The notes beneath the pieces were generated by a model. It worked only from the letters and a program-made list of their open reading frames with translations. It was not told the origin of the DNA and did not search any database. Shown here in pieces: positions 1 through 9,606 of a stretch of DNA of 64,000 bases. The position numbers and the translations under genes are program-made. The stretch comes from Desulfitibacter alkalitolerans DSM 16504 (GTDB lineage Bacteria; Bacillota; DSM-16504; Desulfitibacterales; Desulfitibacteraceae). The stretch lies in the NCBI RefSeq assembly GCF_000620305.1, contig NZ_JHVU01000027.1:1-64000 (forward strand), given 5' to 3'. Each line of letters starts with the position of its first letter. Position 1 is the first letter of the stretch.

Positions 1-171
<171 letters not shown>

Positions 172-240
172 CACCCAACTCCAGTAAAATAACACATCAA
201 GACTCGTCCAGGCAGCATTGTAAAAGGAGGGATTAAGAAA

Positions 241-1992
241 ATGATTCATACAAAAATTGTCTGCACCTTAGGCCCTGCCAGTGAAAAGGTGGAGATATTA
301 ACACAAATGATAGAAGCAGGCATGACAGTAGCCAGACTAAACTTCTCCCATGGATCCCATGAGGAGCATGCTAATAGAATAAGGCTTGTAAGACAAGCTG
401 CCAAAGAGGCTGGAAAAGACGTGGCAATCATGTTAGATACCAAGGGACCTGAGATTAGGACAGGCCTAATGGAGGCAGATAAAATACTCTTAAAAACAAA
501 TGAACATATTATGTTAACCACAGAAGACATCCTGGGAACACCTGAAAGAATATCCATTACCTATAAAGAACTCTACAGAGACGTTAAACCCACAAACAAA
601 ATACTTTTAGATGACGGGCTAATTGAGCTGGAAGTAGAAAAGGTTGAAGGAACTGAGATATACTGCAAAGTGCTAAATGGCGGTGAGCTTTCAAATCGTA
701 AAGGTGTAAATGTTCCAGGAGTCCAGGTTAACCTGCCGGCTATCACAGAAAAGGATAAAGCAGACATACATTTTGGAATAGAGCAGGAAGTAGACTTTAT
801 AGCAGCCTCCTTTATCAGAACAGCCTCTGATGTATTAGAAATAAGGAAGATACTAGAAGACAATGGTGCAGATATACACATCATCTCAAAAATAGAAAAC
901 CAAGAAGGCGTAGACAACATAGAAGAGATTCTTGCAGTAACAGATGGAATAATGGTAGCTAGAGGGGATCTTGGAGTGGAAATACCCTCTGAAGAAGTAC
1001 CCCTTGTCCAGAAAATGCTTATAGAAAAATGCAACCGGCTTGGAAAACCAGTTATAACAGCTACCCAAATGCTAGATTCCATGATTAGAAACCCAAGGCC
1101 AACCAGAGCCGAAGCAAACGATGTGGCAAATGCCATATTTGATGGAACAGACGCAATCATGCTGTCAGGAGAAACAGCTGCAGGTAAATATCCACTGCAG
1201 TCAGTACAAACAATGGCCAAGATAGCTAAAAGAACAGAAACAGCCCTAAAGTATGAAGAACTTCTTGGTAAAAAACAGCTGCTGCCTCAAAAGACTGTAG
1301 CAGACGCAATCAGCTTTTCCTCATGCAATATAGCTCTAGAACTAGATGCTTCAGCTATCATAACACCAACTACCTCTGGTTCAACTGCAAGGATGATATC
1401 TAAGTACAGGCCAAAATCCAAAATTATCGCAGCAACACCAGATCAAAGAGTTGCAAGGAAAATGTCCTTAGTTTGGGGTGTACAGCCCGTTATCACAAAT
1501 GAAACTAAAGGTACAGATGAAATGATAGCACAAGCAGTGCAAAGATCCTTGGAGGAAGAAAAAATATATCTAGGAGATTTGGTTATCATAACCACCGGTG
1601 TGCCTGTTGGAGTGCCTGGAACAACTAACCTGTTAAAAGTACACATAGTTGGAGAGGCTGCAGCCAGGGGAATGGGTATTGGCAGTCAAGTAGTTACAGG
1701 AAAACTGAAAATAGCAAAAGATGCGGATGAAGCATTGGATAAGGTTACTAAAGGAGCCATACTGGTGGCCTATGGTACTGATAAGGATTATATAAAAGCC
1801 ATGGAAAAGGCTGCAGCAATCATTACTGAAGAAGGCGGCCTTACCTCACATGCAGCAGTGGTTGGAATAAGCTTAGGCATTCCAGTAATAGTGGGAGTAT
1901 CTGATGCCATGAAGATACTAGAGGATGATTTAACTGTAACAATAGATACTCCAAGAGGAGTTATTTACAAAGGGGTAACTAAGGCCCTTTAA
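241..1992 (+). CDS. pyk: Pyruvate kinase with extra C-terminal domain
   Basis: Converts phosphoenolpyruvate plus ADP to pyruvate plus ATP. The protein (583 residues) opens with [10 protein letters not shown] and the ARLNFSHG substrate-binding block, then has the [12 protein letters not shown] and TATQMLDSM motifs of the barrel domain. It is about 110 residues longer than the E. coli enzymes: residues from about 490 form the extra domain known from Bacillus-type enzymes, related to the phosphohistidine domain of PEP-utilising enzymes, with [11 protein letters not shown] near residue 535. The ATG follows AAAGGAGGG with good spacing. It lies behind enolase and is closed by a strong terminator. 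Confidence 0.97.
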   Translation: MIHTKIVCTLGPASEKVEILTQMIEAGMTVARLNFSHGSHEEHANRIRLVRQAAKEAGKDVAIMLDTKGPEIRTGLMEADKILLKTNEHIMLTTEDILGTPERISITYKELYRDVKPTNKILLDDGLIELEVEKVEGTEIYCKVLNGGELSNRKGVNVPGVQVNLPAITEKDKADIHFGIEQEVDFIAASFIRTASDVLEIRKILEDNGADIHIISKIENQEGVDNIEEILAVTDGIMVARGDLGVEIPSEEVPLVQKMLIEKCNRLGKPVITATQMLDSMIRNPRPTRAEANDVANAIFDGTDAIMLSGETAAGKYPLQSVQTMAKIAKRTETALKYEELLGKKQLLPQKTVADAISFSSCNIALELDASAIITPTTSGSTARMISKYRPKSKIIAATPDQRVARKMSLVWGVQPVITNETKGTDEMIAQAVQRSLEEEKIYLGDLVIITTGVPVGVPGTTNLLKVHIVGEAAARGMGIGSQVVTGKLKIAKDADEALDKVTKGAILVAYGTDKDYIKAMEKAAAIITEEGGLTSHAAVVGISLGIPVIVGVSDAMKILEDDLTVTIDTPRGVIYKGVTKAL

Positions 1993-2022
1993 CTTACCAT
2001 TCAATAATAAAATACAGTAACC

Positions 2023-2055
2023 AAAATGCCCGGGTTAAATCCCGGGTATTTTAGT
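2023..2055 (+). terminator. Rho-independent terminator after pyk
   Basis: A 12-bp stem (AAAATGCCCGGG paired with CCCGGGTATTTT, one G-T pair) with a six-base loop, ending in TTTT, 30 bases after the pyk stop. It separates the glycolytic genes from cluster A. Confidence 0.85.
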
Positions 2056-2057
2056 GT

Positions 2058-2087
2058 CTAATTAAATTTTCAAAAAAATTTAATTAG
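2058..2087. promoter_or_regulatory. Perfect 13-bp palindrome, candidate operator of the ROK regulator
   Basis: CTAATTAAATTTT, a four-base spacer CAAA, then AAAATTTAATTAG. The arms are perfectly complementary. It lies 115 bases before the ROK regulator gene. AT-rich palindromes of this size are typical operators for NagC/Mlc/XylR-type ROK repressors (family knowledge); autoregulation and control of cluster A are inferences. The absence of a T-run and of G-C pairs argues against a terminator. A second AT-rich tract of TTAATTAA units follows at about 2126-2146. Confidence 0.55.
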
Positions 2088-2201
2088 AAAGAAGGAAAAT
2101 CAAAATTTCTACAGAATATACATAGTTAATTAAATTAATTAATTAAGTTGCGAGAAAACAGACTGGATACTAGGCAATACAAGGAGAGGTGGTGACGAAA
2201 A

Positions 2202-3479
2202 GTGAATAAAAACGCCGATATAATTAAACATGTTAAACAAGTCAAAAATGTTAAGCAGGTTAAAAAATTAAATAGAATGAATGTGCTGGGATTAATAAAA
2301 GAATATGGAGTTGTTTCGCGTAAAGACCTGGCTGATATTACAGGTTTAACACCTCCTGCAATAACCAACATTATAAAAGAGTTTTTAGAGTTGGGCCTGG
2401 TTACTGAAGAAGGAGTGGAAGAATCAAAGGGCGGCAGAAGACCTATAAGGTTAAAATTCAATCACGAGGCAGGCTATGTAATAGGCATGGAAATAATGAT
2501 GAGTGAGGTCAAGGTAGCAGTTACTGATCTGAAAAATGACCCAACATATTTTGAAACCTTCTCAGTAGACATGGTTGATCCTAGGGTTGGTGTTCAGGAA
2601 CTTGTTCTAAAATTGAAAGAATTTTTAAAATCTGAGGGGTTGTCAGAAAAAAAGGTTCTTGCTGTTGGCATAGCCTTTCCTGCCCTCATTGCGGGTAAGG
2701 AAGGTATTATAAAAAGGGCGGTTAATCTAGGCCCGCTTTGGAATGACTTTCCCCTAAAGAACATAATGGAACAGGAGTTAAAGCTGCCAGTTTTCATAGA
2801 AAACAACTCCAATGCCTCAGCCCTGGCCGAAAGATGGTTTGGAGGAGGAACAGAAAGCCGTAATTTAGTTTATATCAATCTAGGTGAAGGCATTAGTGCG
2901 GGAATTATCTTAGATGATCGTATAGTGTATGGATTTCAAGGTCATGCAGGAGAAATTGGCCATATTCTTATAAGACAAAATGGACCATTGTGTAATTGTG
3001 GTAACAGGGGTTGTTTGGAAAGCATTTGCGGTATACCGGCACTTATCAGAAAAGCAAATTCAGAGCTGACTCTGCTGCACAATAGCGATCCTTTAAAAGA
3101 CTTATGGGAAGAAAATAAAAAAGTAACTATAGATGATGTTTTAAAATGTTCTCACATTAAGGGAACCTATGCATGGGAAATAATTAGACAGGCAGGAGAA
3201 CATATTGGAATAGCTCTTTCAAATCTAATAAACCTTTACAATCCTGAAGTTATATTCATTGGAGGAAAATTATCAGCAGCAAACGATATTCTGCTCGAAC
3301 CAATTTTAGATAAAATTAAGAGTCATGCCTTCCCTGAAATAGCTTCTTCTACAAAAGTAGAAATTTCATTATTAGGAAAGAACTCTGGTGCTATCGGTGC
3401 ATGTGCCCTGGCTATAAGAGAACTGTTTACACCAAGTAGTGGTGTTATTCTAGATGAAGCTTATGATTGGGCATTGTAG
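2202..3479 (+). CDS. ROK-family transcriptional regulator
   Basis: A 425-residue repressor-type ROK protein. The N-terminal winged helix-turn-helix (about residues 22-85: NVLGLIKEYGVVSRKDLADI, then LTPPAITNIIKEFLELGLV) precedes a sugar-kinase-like ROK domain. The zinc signature GHILIRQ...CNCGNRGCLE is complete near residues 252-272, as in Mlc, NagC and XylR. The GTG start follows AGGAGAGGTG. It lies just upstream of, and in line with, a TRAP transporter and sugar-acid genes, so its likely job is to sense a sugar or sugar acid and control cluster A. The ligand cannot be told from sequence. A kinase role is unlikely because of the N-terminal DNA-binding domain. Confidence 0.92.
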   Translation: MNKNADIIKHVKQVKNVKQVKKLNRMNVLGLIKEYGVVSRKDLADITGLTPPAITNIIKEFLELGLVTEEGVEESKGGRRPIRLKFNHEAGYVIGMEIMMSEVKVAVTDLKNDPTYFETFSVDMVDPRVGVQELVLKLKEFLKSEGLSEKKVLAVGIAFPALIAGKEGIIKRAVNLGPLWNDFPLKNIMEQELKLPVFIENNSNASALAERWFGGGTESRNLVYINLGEGISAGIILDDRIVYGFQGHAGEIGHILIRQNGPLCNCGNRGCLESICGIPALIRKANSELTLLHNSDPLKDLWEENKKVTIDDVLKCSHIKGTYAWEIIRQAGEHIGIALSNLINLYNPEVIFIGGKLSAANDILLEPILDKIKSHAFPEIASSTKVEISLLGKNSGAIGACALAIRELFTPSSGVILDEAYDWAL

Positions 3480-3586
3480 GAGTGTTCTAACTGTACCTTA
3501 GGGGGTGGTTGTAAAAAACTTAACTTGTAATCTTGAGGTTCATAAAAGAGTTTTAAGTTGCAAAAAAATACAGTGGAGGTTATTAC

Positions 3587-4597
3587 ATGAAAAAAGTGAG
3601 ATTAATAATAGTAATTGGATTAGTACTTACTATGGGTTTGGTGGCGGCATGCTCTTCCAACGATCAAGGAGGATCAGGAGTAGATGAAACTACTTATGTA
3701 TTGAAGGTTGGTTATGTACAAAATGAGCAGGACTTCTTAACTCAAGGTTTATACCAAATGGCTGAAAGGGTAAAGGAACGTACAGATGGCAGATTGATTA
3801 TTGAAGTATATCATAGTTCTCAATTGGGAGACACAGGTGATGTTATGGAACAAGCAAAGGCCGGAGCAGACGTTGGTGCTTTAACAGATGCAGGACGTTT
3901 AGCACAATATGTTCCACAAATGGGTATTCTAGATGCTCCATATTTATTTGATACTTATGAAGAAGGACTAAAAATAGTGACATCTGATTTATGGAAAGGA
4001 TGGGAAGAGGAATTAGCAGCAAAAAGTGGATTTAGAGTTTTATCATTTAACTGGTATCAAGGTGCTCGTCATTTTCTAACTAATAAACCTGTAAGAACTC
4101 CGGATGATCTGAGGGGACTAAGAATAAGAACCACTGGATCACCTGTGTGGCAGGCAACAGTAGAAGCCATGGGGGCAAGTCCTACTGCCCTTGCATGGGG
4201 AGAAGTTTATTCAGGTTTGCAGCAAGGAGTCATAGATGGTGCAGAGGCTCAGCATCCTGGCACATATGGTATGAGACTATACGAAAATATCGACTATATA
4301 ACAAAGACAGGCCACTTTCAGTTAGTAACCGGTCTTGTAGTTGGTGAAAATTGGTTCCAAACCCTTCCAGAGGAGTTTCAGCAAATACTTTATGAAGAAA
4401 GCTATGAGGCTGGAAAATGGGCATCTTATAAAGTTATTGAAAACTTAGATAAGCTTGAAGAGTTAATGGAGGCAGAAGGTGTAACTATTGATGAAATAGA
4501 CTTAACTCCCTTTAAAGAGGCCGCAGATGTAGTTTATGATCAGTTTCCTGGATTTAGAGAACTGCAAGCAGAATTCAATGCGGTTTTAGGAAGATAA
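3587..4597 (+). CDS. dctP: TRAP transporter substrate-binding lipoprotein (DctP family), cluster A
   Basis: Extracytoplasmic solute receptor of a tripartite ATP-independent periplasmic (TRAP) transporter, 336 residues. A lipoprotein signal ends in the lipobox LVAAC with Cys22 as the acylation site, so it is membrane-anchored outside the cell. Family blocks visible include GRLIIEVYHSSQLG, the LRGLRIRTTGSPVW stretch holding the Arg that usually binds the substrate carboxylate, and EVYSGLQQGVIDGAE. The ATG follows GTGGAGG. DctQ and DctM genes follow directly. The presence of sugar-acid genes downstream suggests a uronate-like acid as substrate (inference). Confidence 0.95.
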   Translation: MKKVRLIIVIGLVLTMGLVAACSSNDQGGSGVDETTYVLKVGYVQNEQDFLTQGLYQMAERVKERTDGRLIIEVYHSSQLGDTGDVMEQAKAGADVGALTDAGRLAQYVPQMGILDAPYLFDTYEEGLKIVTSDLWKGWEEELAAKSGFRVLSFNWYQGARHFLTNKPVRTPDDLRGLRIRTTGSPVWQATVEAMGASPTALAWGEVYSGLQQGVIDGAEAQHPGTYGMRLYENIDYITKTGHFQLVTGLVVGENWFQTLPEEFQQILYEESYEAGKWASYKVIENLDKLEELMEAEGVTIDEIDLTPFKEAADVVYDQFPGFRELQAEFNAVLGR

Positions 4598-4628
4598 TTT
4601 TTATAAGACTAGAGAAGGTGTATTTCAA

Positions 4629-5087
4629 ATGCAGTTTTTCAAAAAACTTGTCATAACTGAGGAGCTAATTGCAAAGGTTTTACTGGTGGGAATTGTTATC
4701 CTTGTATTTTTTGCGGCAGTTATGAGATCTGCTGGTTATCCTATTCCATGGTCTGTAGATATGGCACAATTGCTTTTTGCATGGTTTGCATTTATGGCTG
4801 CCAGCCAGGCTTTAAGAAGAGATTCTCACATAGGAGTGGATTTTTTTACTAGAAATCTACCTATTAAATATCAAAAATATATTAGTCTTTTTCATTATAT
4901 TTTAATAGGTCTGTTTCTTATTGTAATTGTTGTATTTGGAGTTAAATTGAGTCTTGACAATAAGGAACGAGTATTAAATTCCTTACCCCTAAGCTATTCC
5001 TTGGTTACTATAAGTGTCTCAATAGGATCTCTATTAATGTTAAAAACAGTGATTAGTAAAATTAAAGGTTTAATTAGCAAAAAATAA
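4629..5087 (+). CDS. dctQ: TRAP transporter small permease (DctQ family), cluster A
   Basis: 152-residue integral membrane protein with four hydrophobic segments (about 13-31, 45-60, 85-108, 122-142). The motif WSVDMAQLLFAWFAFMAAS followed by a charged stretch and SHIGVDFF is characteristic of the small TRAP subunit, which pairs with DctM. It starts 31 bases after the receptor gene and is followed by a hairpin before dctM. Confidence 0.92.
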   Translation: MQFFKKLVITEELIAKVLLVGIVILVFFAAVMRSAGYPIPWSVDMAQLLFAWFAFMAASQALRRDSHIGVDFFTRNLPIKYQKYISLFHYILIGLFLIVIVVFGVKLSLDNKERVLNSLPLSYSLVTISVSIGSLLMLKTVISKIKGLISKK

Positions 5088-5090
5088 TAT

Positions 5091-5121
5091 ATCCCTGGGG
5101 ATAACCATTGTTCCCAGGGAT
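5091..5121 (+). promoter_or_regulatory. Intercistronic hairpin between dctQ and dctM (cluster A)
   Basis: ATCCCTGGG paired with CCCAGGGAT around a 13-base loop, directly after the dctQ stop. No T-run follows, so it is more likely an mRNA-stabilising or attenuating hairpin than a full terminator. Similar intercistronic hairpins occur in the other two TRAP operons, there between dctP and dctQ. Confidence 0.5.
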
Positions 5122-5176
5122 TCCAAAAATAGAAAGATTTTAGGGTATTTCTATGTAATTACTGGAGTGTGAAAAA

Positions 5177-6454
5177 ATGTTACTAATAGCAATTACGTTT
5201 TTTATATTGCTTCTATTTAATATGCCTCTTGGCTTTGCAATTGCGATATCGAGTATTACTTATTTTGTAGTGGAAACTAGCTTGCCTTATAGCATAGCAG
5301 TTCAACGAATGGTTACTGCTACCCAGTCATTTCCTTTGCTGGCTATACCATTTTTTGTTTTAGCAGGAAATCTCATGAATGCTACGGGGATTACTAGGAG
5401 ACTGGTTGGGTTCGCAAACATCTTAACAGGACACCTTGTGGGTGGTCTAGCGCACGTAAGTATAGTTTTAAGTGCTTTAATGGGAGGGATCTCTGGTTCG
5501 GCAGTAGCAGATGCTGCTATGCAGGCAAGATTTCTGGGGCCTTCGATGATTCAAAGGGGTTATACCAAGGGTTACTCAGCAGGTGTAATTGCTCTTAGTG
5601 CTCTTATTACTGCTACAATACCACCTAGTCTTGGGCTAATAATTTATGGCTTTGTTGGTGAGGTATCTATTGGCAGGCTGTTTTTAGCTGGAATTATCCC
5701 TGGTGTATTAATGACATTATTCCTTATGGTACCAGCTTATATAATAGCTAAAAAAAGGGGCTACCGTGGAGAAAGGATAAAAAGAGCCTCCTTTAGTGAG
5801 TTTAAATCTAGTCTTAGAGAAAGCATTTGGGCACTCATATTTCCAATCATTTTGATTGTAGGAATAAGGTTTGGAATCTTCACGCCATCAGAGGCTGGGG
5901 CATTTGCTGTAGTATATGCCTTCATTGTAGGAAGGTTTATATATAAGGAATTAACTTGGGAAAACTTTAAAGATGTTGTGGATAAGAGTGTAACTGACAA
6001 TGGTATGATATTACTTATCATTACTGCTGCATCCATATTTGGATATCTATCAGCCTATGATGGTTTGCCCCAAACTATGGCTCATTTAATTAAGGGTATA
6101 ACTACAGATCCCATTATTCTATTGTTTATTGTATTAGGATTTTTATTTATCACAGGACTGATTATGGAGAGTACAGTTACTACTTTGCTGTTTACACCCA
6201 TCTTTTTACCTATTGTGAAATCTGTAGGAGTTGATCCAGTACACTTTGGAATTCTTATGATGACCATTGTTACCATGGGGGCAATGACTCCTCCAGTTGG
6301 GGTTGCAATGTATACAGTCTGTTCAATACTGGGATGTCCCACTGAGCATTATGTGAAAGAGGCTTTGCCCTTTATTGCAGCCATTTTAATTTTGGTGACA
6401 TTTTTAATTTTTTTTCCACAGGTTGTTTTATTCTTACCCAATCTTTTATTCTAG
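5177..6454 (+). CDS. dctM: TRAP transporter large permease (DctM family), cluster A
   Basis: 425-residue polytopic membrane protein, the ion-coupled transport subunit of the TRAP system. It has the typical alternation of about 12 hydrophobic segments and the family blocks PFFVLAGNLMN, GGISGSAVADAAM, TATIPPSLGLIIYG, GAMTPPVGVAMY and, at the end, FFPQVVLFLPNLLF. Normal family length. It forms the complete importer with the preceding receptor and small permease. Confidence 0.95.
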   Translation: MLLIAITFFILLLFNMPLGFAIAISSITYFVVETSLPYSIAVQRMVTATQSFPLLAIPFFVLAGNLMNATGITRRLVGFANILTGHLVGGLAHVSIVLSALMGGISGSAVADAAMQARFLGPSMIQRGYTKGYSAGVIALSALITATIPPSLGLIIYGFVGEVSIGRLFLAGIIPGVLMTLFLMVPAYIIAKKRGYRGERIKRASFSEFKSSLRESIWALIFPIILIVGIRFGIFTPSEAGAFAVVYAFIVGRFIYKELTWENFKDVVDKSVTDNGMILLIITAASIFGYLSAYDGLPQTMAHLIKGITTDPIILLFIVLGFLFITGLIMESTVTTLLFTPIFLPIVKSVGVDPVHFGILMMTIVTMGAMTPPVGVAMYTVCSILGCPTEHYVKEALPFIAAILILVTFLIFFPQVVLFLPNLLF

Positions 6455-6511
6455 GTAAAAGTGTGATTGTACAGCTTAAATTATAAATATATAAATCATG
6501 GAGTGATAATC

Positions 6512-7606
6512 TTGTATAAGCTAGAGGTGTTTCTAAAGGATCTAGAAGATCGAATAGATGAAGAAATAGAAAATGATCTTATTCAACAGTGGAAGGATTT
6601 TGTAGATGGGAATTTTTCTGGAAAAGTATTTGCTCCGACTCGCAAAAAAACTTTTATTTCAGCTATAGAGTGGCCTCATATCATGGTAAACGACACCCTG
6701 GATGATATTGATAATATGGTCTTACAACAGTATGCTCTTTGCTCAAAATCACTTTCGGAAGGTAATGGAGAATTATTGAGCGTAAGATGCAACTTTGGCA
6801 CTGGAATAATTCCATCTTTATTTGGCGCAGAAACCTTTTTAATGCCTTATGAATATGACACCTTGCCGGCTTCTAAGAAACTGCCTAATGGAAAAGCAGA
6901 TATTAATAAAATCATAAAAAAAGGTGTTCCATCAATTAATAATTATTTAGGTAAAAAAGTATTTGAGGTAGCCGAGAGGTTTATAGAGATAGGACAGCAA
7001 TATCCTAGAATAGGAGCATATATTAACATATATGCTCCTGATACACAAGGCCCAATGGCTGTTTGTCAAAGTTTATGGGGAAGTGAATTGTATCTTGATT
7101 TATGTTATGATGCTGACCTTGCCCATGAAATGCTAAGCCTAGCCACTGAGACTTTTATTGAATTTACTAACCAATGGTTCAAAGCAGTTCCCCCTGCAAT
7201 AGAGGGTTACTGCGTTAACTGGTCTATGCTGCATAAAGGTAAAGTTGTGATACGTAATGACGATGCCATGAATATATCACCTGAGATGTTTAATGAATTT
7301 ATACGACCTTATGATCAAAAAATTCTAGATGAGTTTGATGGCGGTGTAATACATTTTTGCGGTAGAGGTGATCATTATATCCATCTGCTCCATCAAATGC
7401 GTGGAGTTCATGCAATCAATATGTCTCAACCAGAATGCAATAACATGGATATTATATACCAAAATACCATTGACAAAGGAATTATGATAATTGGCCTAAA
7501 ACACGATGAGGTGGAAAGAGCACTTTCCATGAATGTGGATTTTAAAGGTAGAGTACATGTGGGATCTTCCATAGCAGCATGGCAAGATGATTTCATCAAG
7601 TCTTAG
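6512..7606 (+). CDS. URO-D superfamily protein, cluster A (first of seven)
   Basis: About 364 residues. The TTG at 6512 is preferred because GGAGTGAT precedes it; the upstream TTG at 6467 has no ribosome site and would overlap an untranslated-looking AT-rich stretch. The fold assignment rests on the URO-D-like central and C-terminal blocks: INIYAPDTQGPMAVC, NISPEMFNEFIRPYDQKIL and VIHFCGRGDHYI. The H-x-C motif (His281-Phe-Cys283) matches the zinc ligands of MtaA/CmuA-type methyltransferases, but the distal Cys seen in its relatives is replaced (HVGSSIAAWQDD), so the metal site may be incomplete. The Arg-rich N-terminal motif of true uroporphyrinogen decarboxylase is absent. Substrate unknown; it sits directly behind a TRAP transporter. 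Confidence 0.8.
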   Translation: MYKLEVFLKDLEDRIDEEIENDLIQQWKDFVDGNFSGKVFAPTRKKTFISAIEWPHIMVNDTLDDIDNMVLQQYALCSKSLSEGNGELLSVRCNFGTGIIPSLFGAETFLMPYEYDTLPASKKLPNGKADINKIIKKGVPSINNYLGKKVFEVAERFIEIGQQYPRIGAYINIYAPDTQGPMAVCQSLWGSELYLDLCYDADLAHEMLSLATETFIEFTNQWFKAVPPAIEGYCVNWSMLHKGKVVIRNDDAMNISPEMFNEFIRPYDQKILDEFDGGVIHFCGRGDHYIHLLHQMRGVHAINMSQPECNNMDIIYQNTIDKGIMIIGLKHDEVERALSMNVDFKGRVHVGSSIAAWQDDFIKS

Positions 7607-7623
7607 AATAGGTGGAGGTTATA

Positions 7624-8766
7624 ATGACAGGACGTGAAAGACTTTTATGTGTTTTACAAGGTTCTATTCCTGATAGAGTTCCTATAGGGCTTTTTGTACA
7701 GGAAGAGTTTTTATCATATTTCTTTCCTACAAAAAGTAAAGTTGATCGTGTTATAGACGGTAGTGAATGTGCAAGAATACTAGGATTTGATATTATCACA
7801 CGGGGTTTAGAATTTACTGTACCTTACTTCCTTAAAAAAACTTATGCAAACTGGGAAGTGGAAAAGAAAAATCAAATTAGCAATGGAATTATGTATAGTA
7901 CAGTACTTATAAGAACCCCTAAAGGAACTCTGAAACAGGTTGAGGGAACGCCCTATGATGAAAAAATAGCTGCAGGAACACATCCATCTACATTGGAGTA
8001 TTTGATTGATGATGAAAGAGACTTAGAGATATTCCACAAATATGTTCCAGATATAGATGATGAAAGCATTAAGGAAATGAAGGAACATGGAATTCATGTA
8101 AAAAAAGTGATAGGTGATACCGGGATATCTGCACCATGGGGCTTTGGTGGGGTATATAACATGGCTTCAACTTATAGAAGTTTAGAAAAGCTAATGATTG
8201 ATCCTTACGTAAATAAAGACTTCTATGAAGCTTATATGGGGAAAATGACTCAATTAATTGTTAAAAACTATGAGTGTTTATCTGAAACAGAATTTGACTG
8301 TTTAGGAGTTCAAGGTAATATTGCAAACTCGGCATTGATAGGAGAAGAATATTTTAAAAGTTTTATTCTTCCTTATGAAAAACAAGTTGTAGATGTGATT
8401 AAGAATGCTGGTAAATATGCCCTCTACCATAACTGTGGAAAAGCAAAAATTCTTCAGAAATCTTACGCAGAAATGGGCATAGATATTTGGGAAACTGTTG
8501 CTGGACCACCTCAGGGTGATAATAGTCTAGCTGAAGCTAAGCGTTTAATTGGAGATAGGGTTATCTTATCAGGAAATCTTGATCAGGTTAACTTTTTAAA
8601 AAAAGCCTCACTGGAAGAAATAGATAGAGAAGTAACTAGGATTATTAATATAGGAAAACCTGGAGGAAAGTATATTTTTGCTTGTTCAGATTATCTGGAA
8701 AAAGATACTCCTATAGAAAACATTAAAACGGTAATTGAAGTGGCAAAAAGGGAAGGTAAATACTGA
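7624..8766 (+). CDS. MtaA-type URO-D superfamily protein, cluster A (paralogue of the cluster B copy)
   Basis: 380 residues; the ATG at 7624 follows GGTGGAGG and matches the start of the paralogue at 24592 (MTGRERLLC in both). N-terminal block RERLLCVLQGSIPDRVPI is the form used by methylcobamide-dependent methyltransferases (MtaA, MtbA, CmuA), not by haem-pathway decarboxylase. It has H-N-C (His269, Cys271) and a distal Cys354 in IFACSDYLEKDTP, the three expected zinc ligands for thiol activation or methyl transfer. The cluster B paralogue aligns along its whole length. I infer a methyltransferase-type reaction in sugar-acid use; no substrate can be named. Confidence 0.82.
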   Translation: MTGRERLLCVLQGSIPDRVPIGLFVQEEFLSYFFPTKSKVDRVIDGSECARILGFDIITRGLEFTVPYFLKKTYANWEVEKKNQISNGIMYSTVLIRTPKGTLKQVEGTPYDEKIAAGTHPSTLEYLIDDERDLEIFHKYVPDIDDESIKEMKEHGIHVKKVIGDTGISAPWGFGGVYNMASTYRSLEKLMIDPYVNKDFYEAYMGKMTQLIVKNYECLSETEFDCLGVQGNIANSALIGEEYFKSFILPYEKQVVDVIKNAGKYALYHNCGKAKILQKSYAEMGIDIWETVAGPPQGDNSLAEAKRLIGDRVILSGNLDQVNFLKKASLEEIDREVTRIINIGKPGGKYIFACSDYLEKDTPIENIKTVIEVAKREGKY

Positions 8767-8816
8767 TAAATAATAGACAAAATATAACAATGATAAAACT
8801 AGGGAGAGACTTCAAA

Positions 8817-9593
8817 TTGAATAAGATTACTGACATGAAAGTAGATAAGTTAGAGATAAAAGTATTCAATGATAGAATGAACTTGGGTATAGAAGCAGCT
8901 AAAGATTGTGGAAAAATCATAAGAGAATTACTTAAAGAAAATGAGAATATAAATGTTATTTTCGGTGCAGCACCTTCACAAAATGAATTTATTGCTTCAC
9001 TTGTATCTAATAAGTTAATTCATTGGGATCGCATAAATGCATTTCATATGGATGAGTATGTTGGGTTAACACCTGACTCACCACAGCGTTTAGCTCACTA
9101 TCTTGAGGAAAGGTTGGTAAGTAAAGTACAGTTTAAATCAGTTAATTATATAAATGGTTCAGCAGATGATATTCAAGCTGAATGTGACAAGTATTCAAAG
9201 CTTTTAATGGATTTTCCGGTGGATATAGTTTGTATGGGTATTGGTGAAAATGGCCATATAGCTTTTAATGATCCTCATGTTGCTTTGTTTGATGATGGTA
9301 AGCTGGTCAAAGTAATTGAACCCGATGAAAAATGTAGAAAACAGCAAGTAAATGATGGTAGCTTTAAAAATATTAATGAGGTGCCTAATAAGGCTATTAC
9401 CTTGACTATCCCAGCGCTAATGGCTGCAAAATACATTTTCTGTATGGTTCCTGATAAAAGAAAAGCGGAAGCTGTATTCAATGCAATAAACGGTGATATT
9501 ACAGAAGAATGCCCGGCTAGTATTTTAAGAACTCATGATAATGCTAAGCTTTATACTGATATCAATAGTGCGAGTTTGCTTATTAATAAATAG
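8817..9593 (+). CDS. Divergent NagB-like (glucosamine-6-phosphate deaminase/isomerase superfamily) protein
   Basis: About 258 residues from the TTG at 8817, which follows AGGGAGA; the ATG at 8790 has no ribosome site. The fold is shown by HMDEYVGL and GIGENGHIAFNDP, the two signature blocks of NagB. Compared with E. coli NagB, the catalytic Asp141 and Glu148 equivalents are Asn and Asp, and the phosphate loop PTGGTP is replaced by APSQNE. It therefore may not be a standard glucosamine-6-phosphate deaminase; a related isomerase or lactonase acting on an unphosphorylated or differently substituted sugar is possible. It is embedded in the URO-D/uronate operon, 13 bases before the next gene. Confidence 0.78.
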   Translation: MNKITDMKVDKLEIKVFNDRMNLGIEAAKDCGKIIRELLKENENINVIFGAAPSQNEFIASLVSNKLIHWDRINAFHMDEYVGLTPDSPQRLAHYLEERLVSKVQFKSVNYINGSADDIQAECDKYSKLLMDFPVDIVCMGIGENGHIAFNDPHVALFDDGKLVKVIEPDEKCRKQQVNDGSFKNINEVPNKAITLTIPALMAAKYIFCMVPDKRKAEAVFNAINGDITEECPASILRTHDNAKLYTDINSASLLINK

Positions 9594-9606
9594 GGAGGAA
9601 CCCTCA

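Noticed and set aside
573..1220. 215-codon open frame on the minus strand inside pyruvate kinase
   Set aside because: Antisense to a clear enzyme gene, no ribosome site, and a serine-rich composition typical of a shadow frame.
5091..5121. Full terminator between dctQ and dctM
   Set aside because: No T-run follows, and termination would silence the transport subunit and the whole operon.
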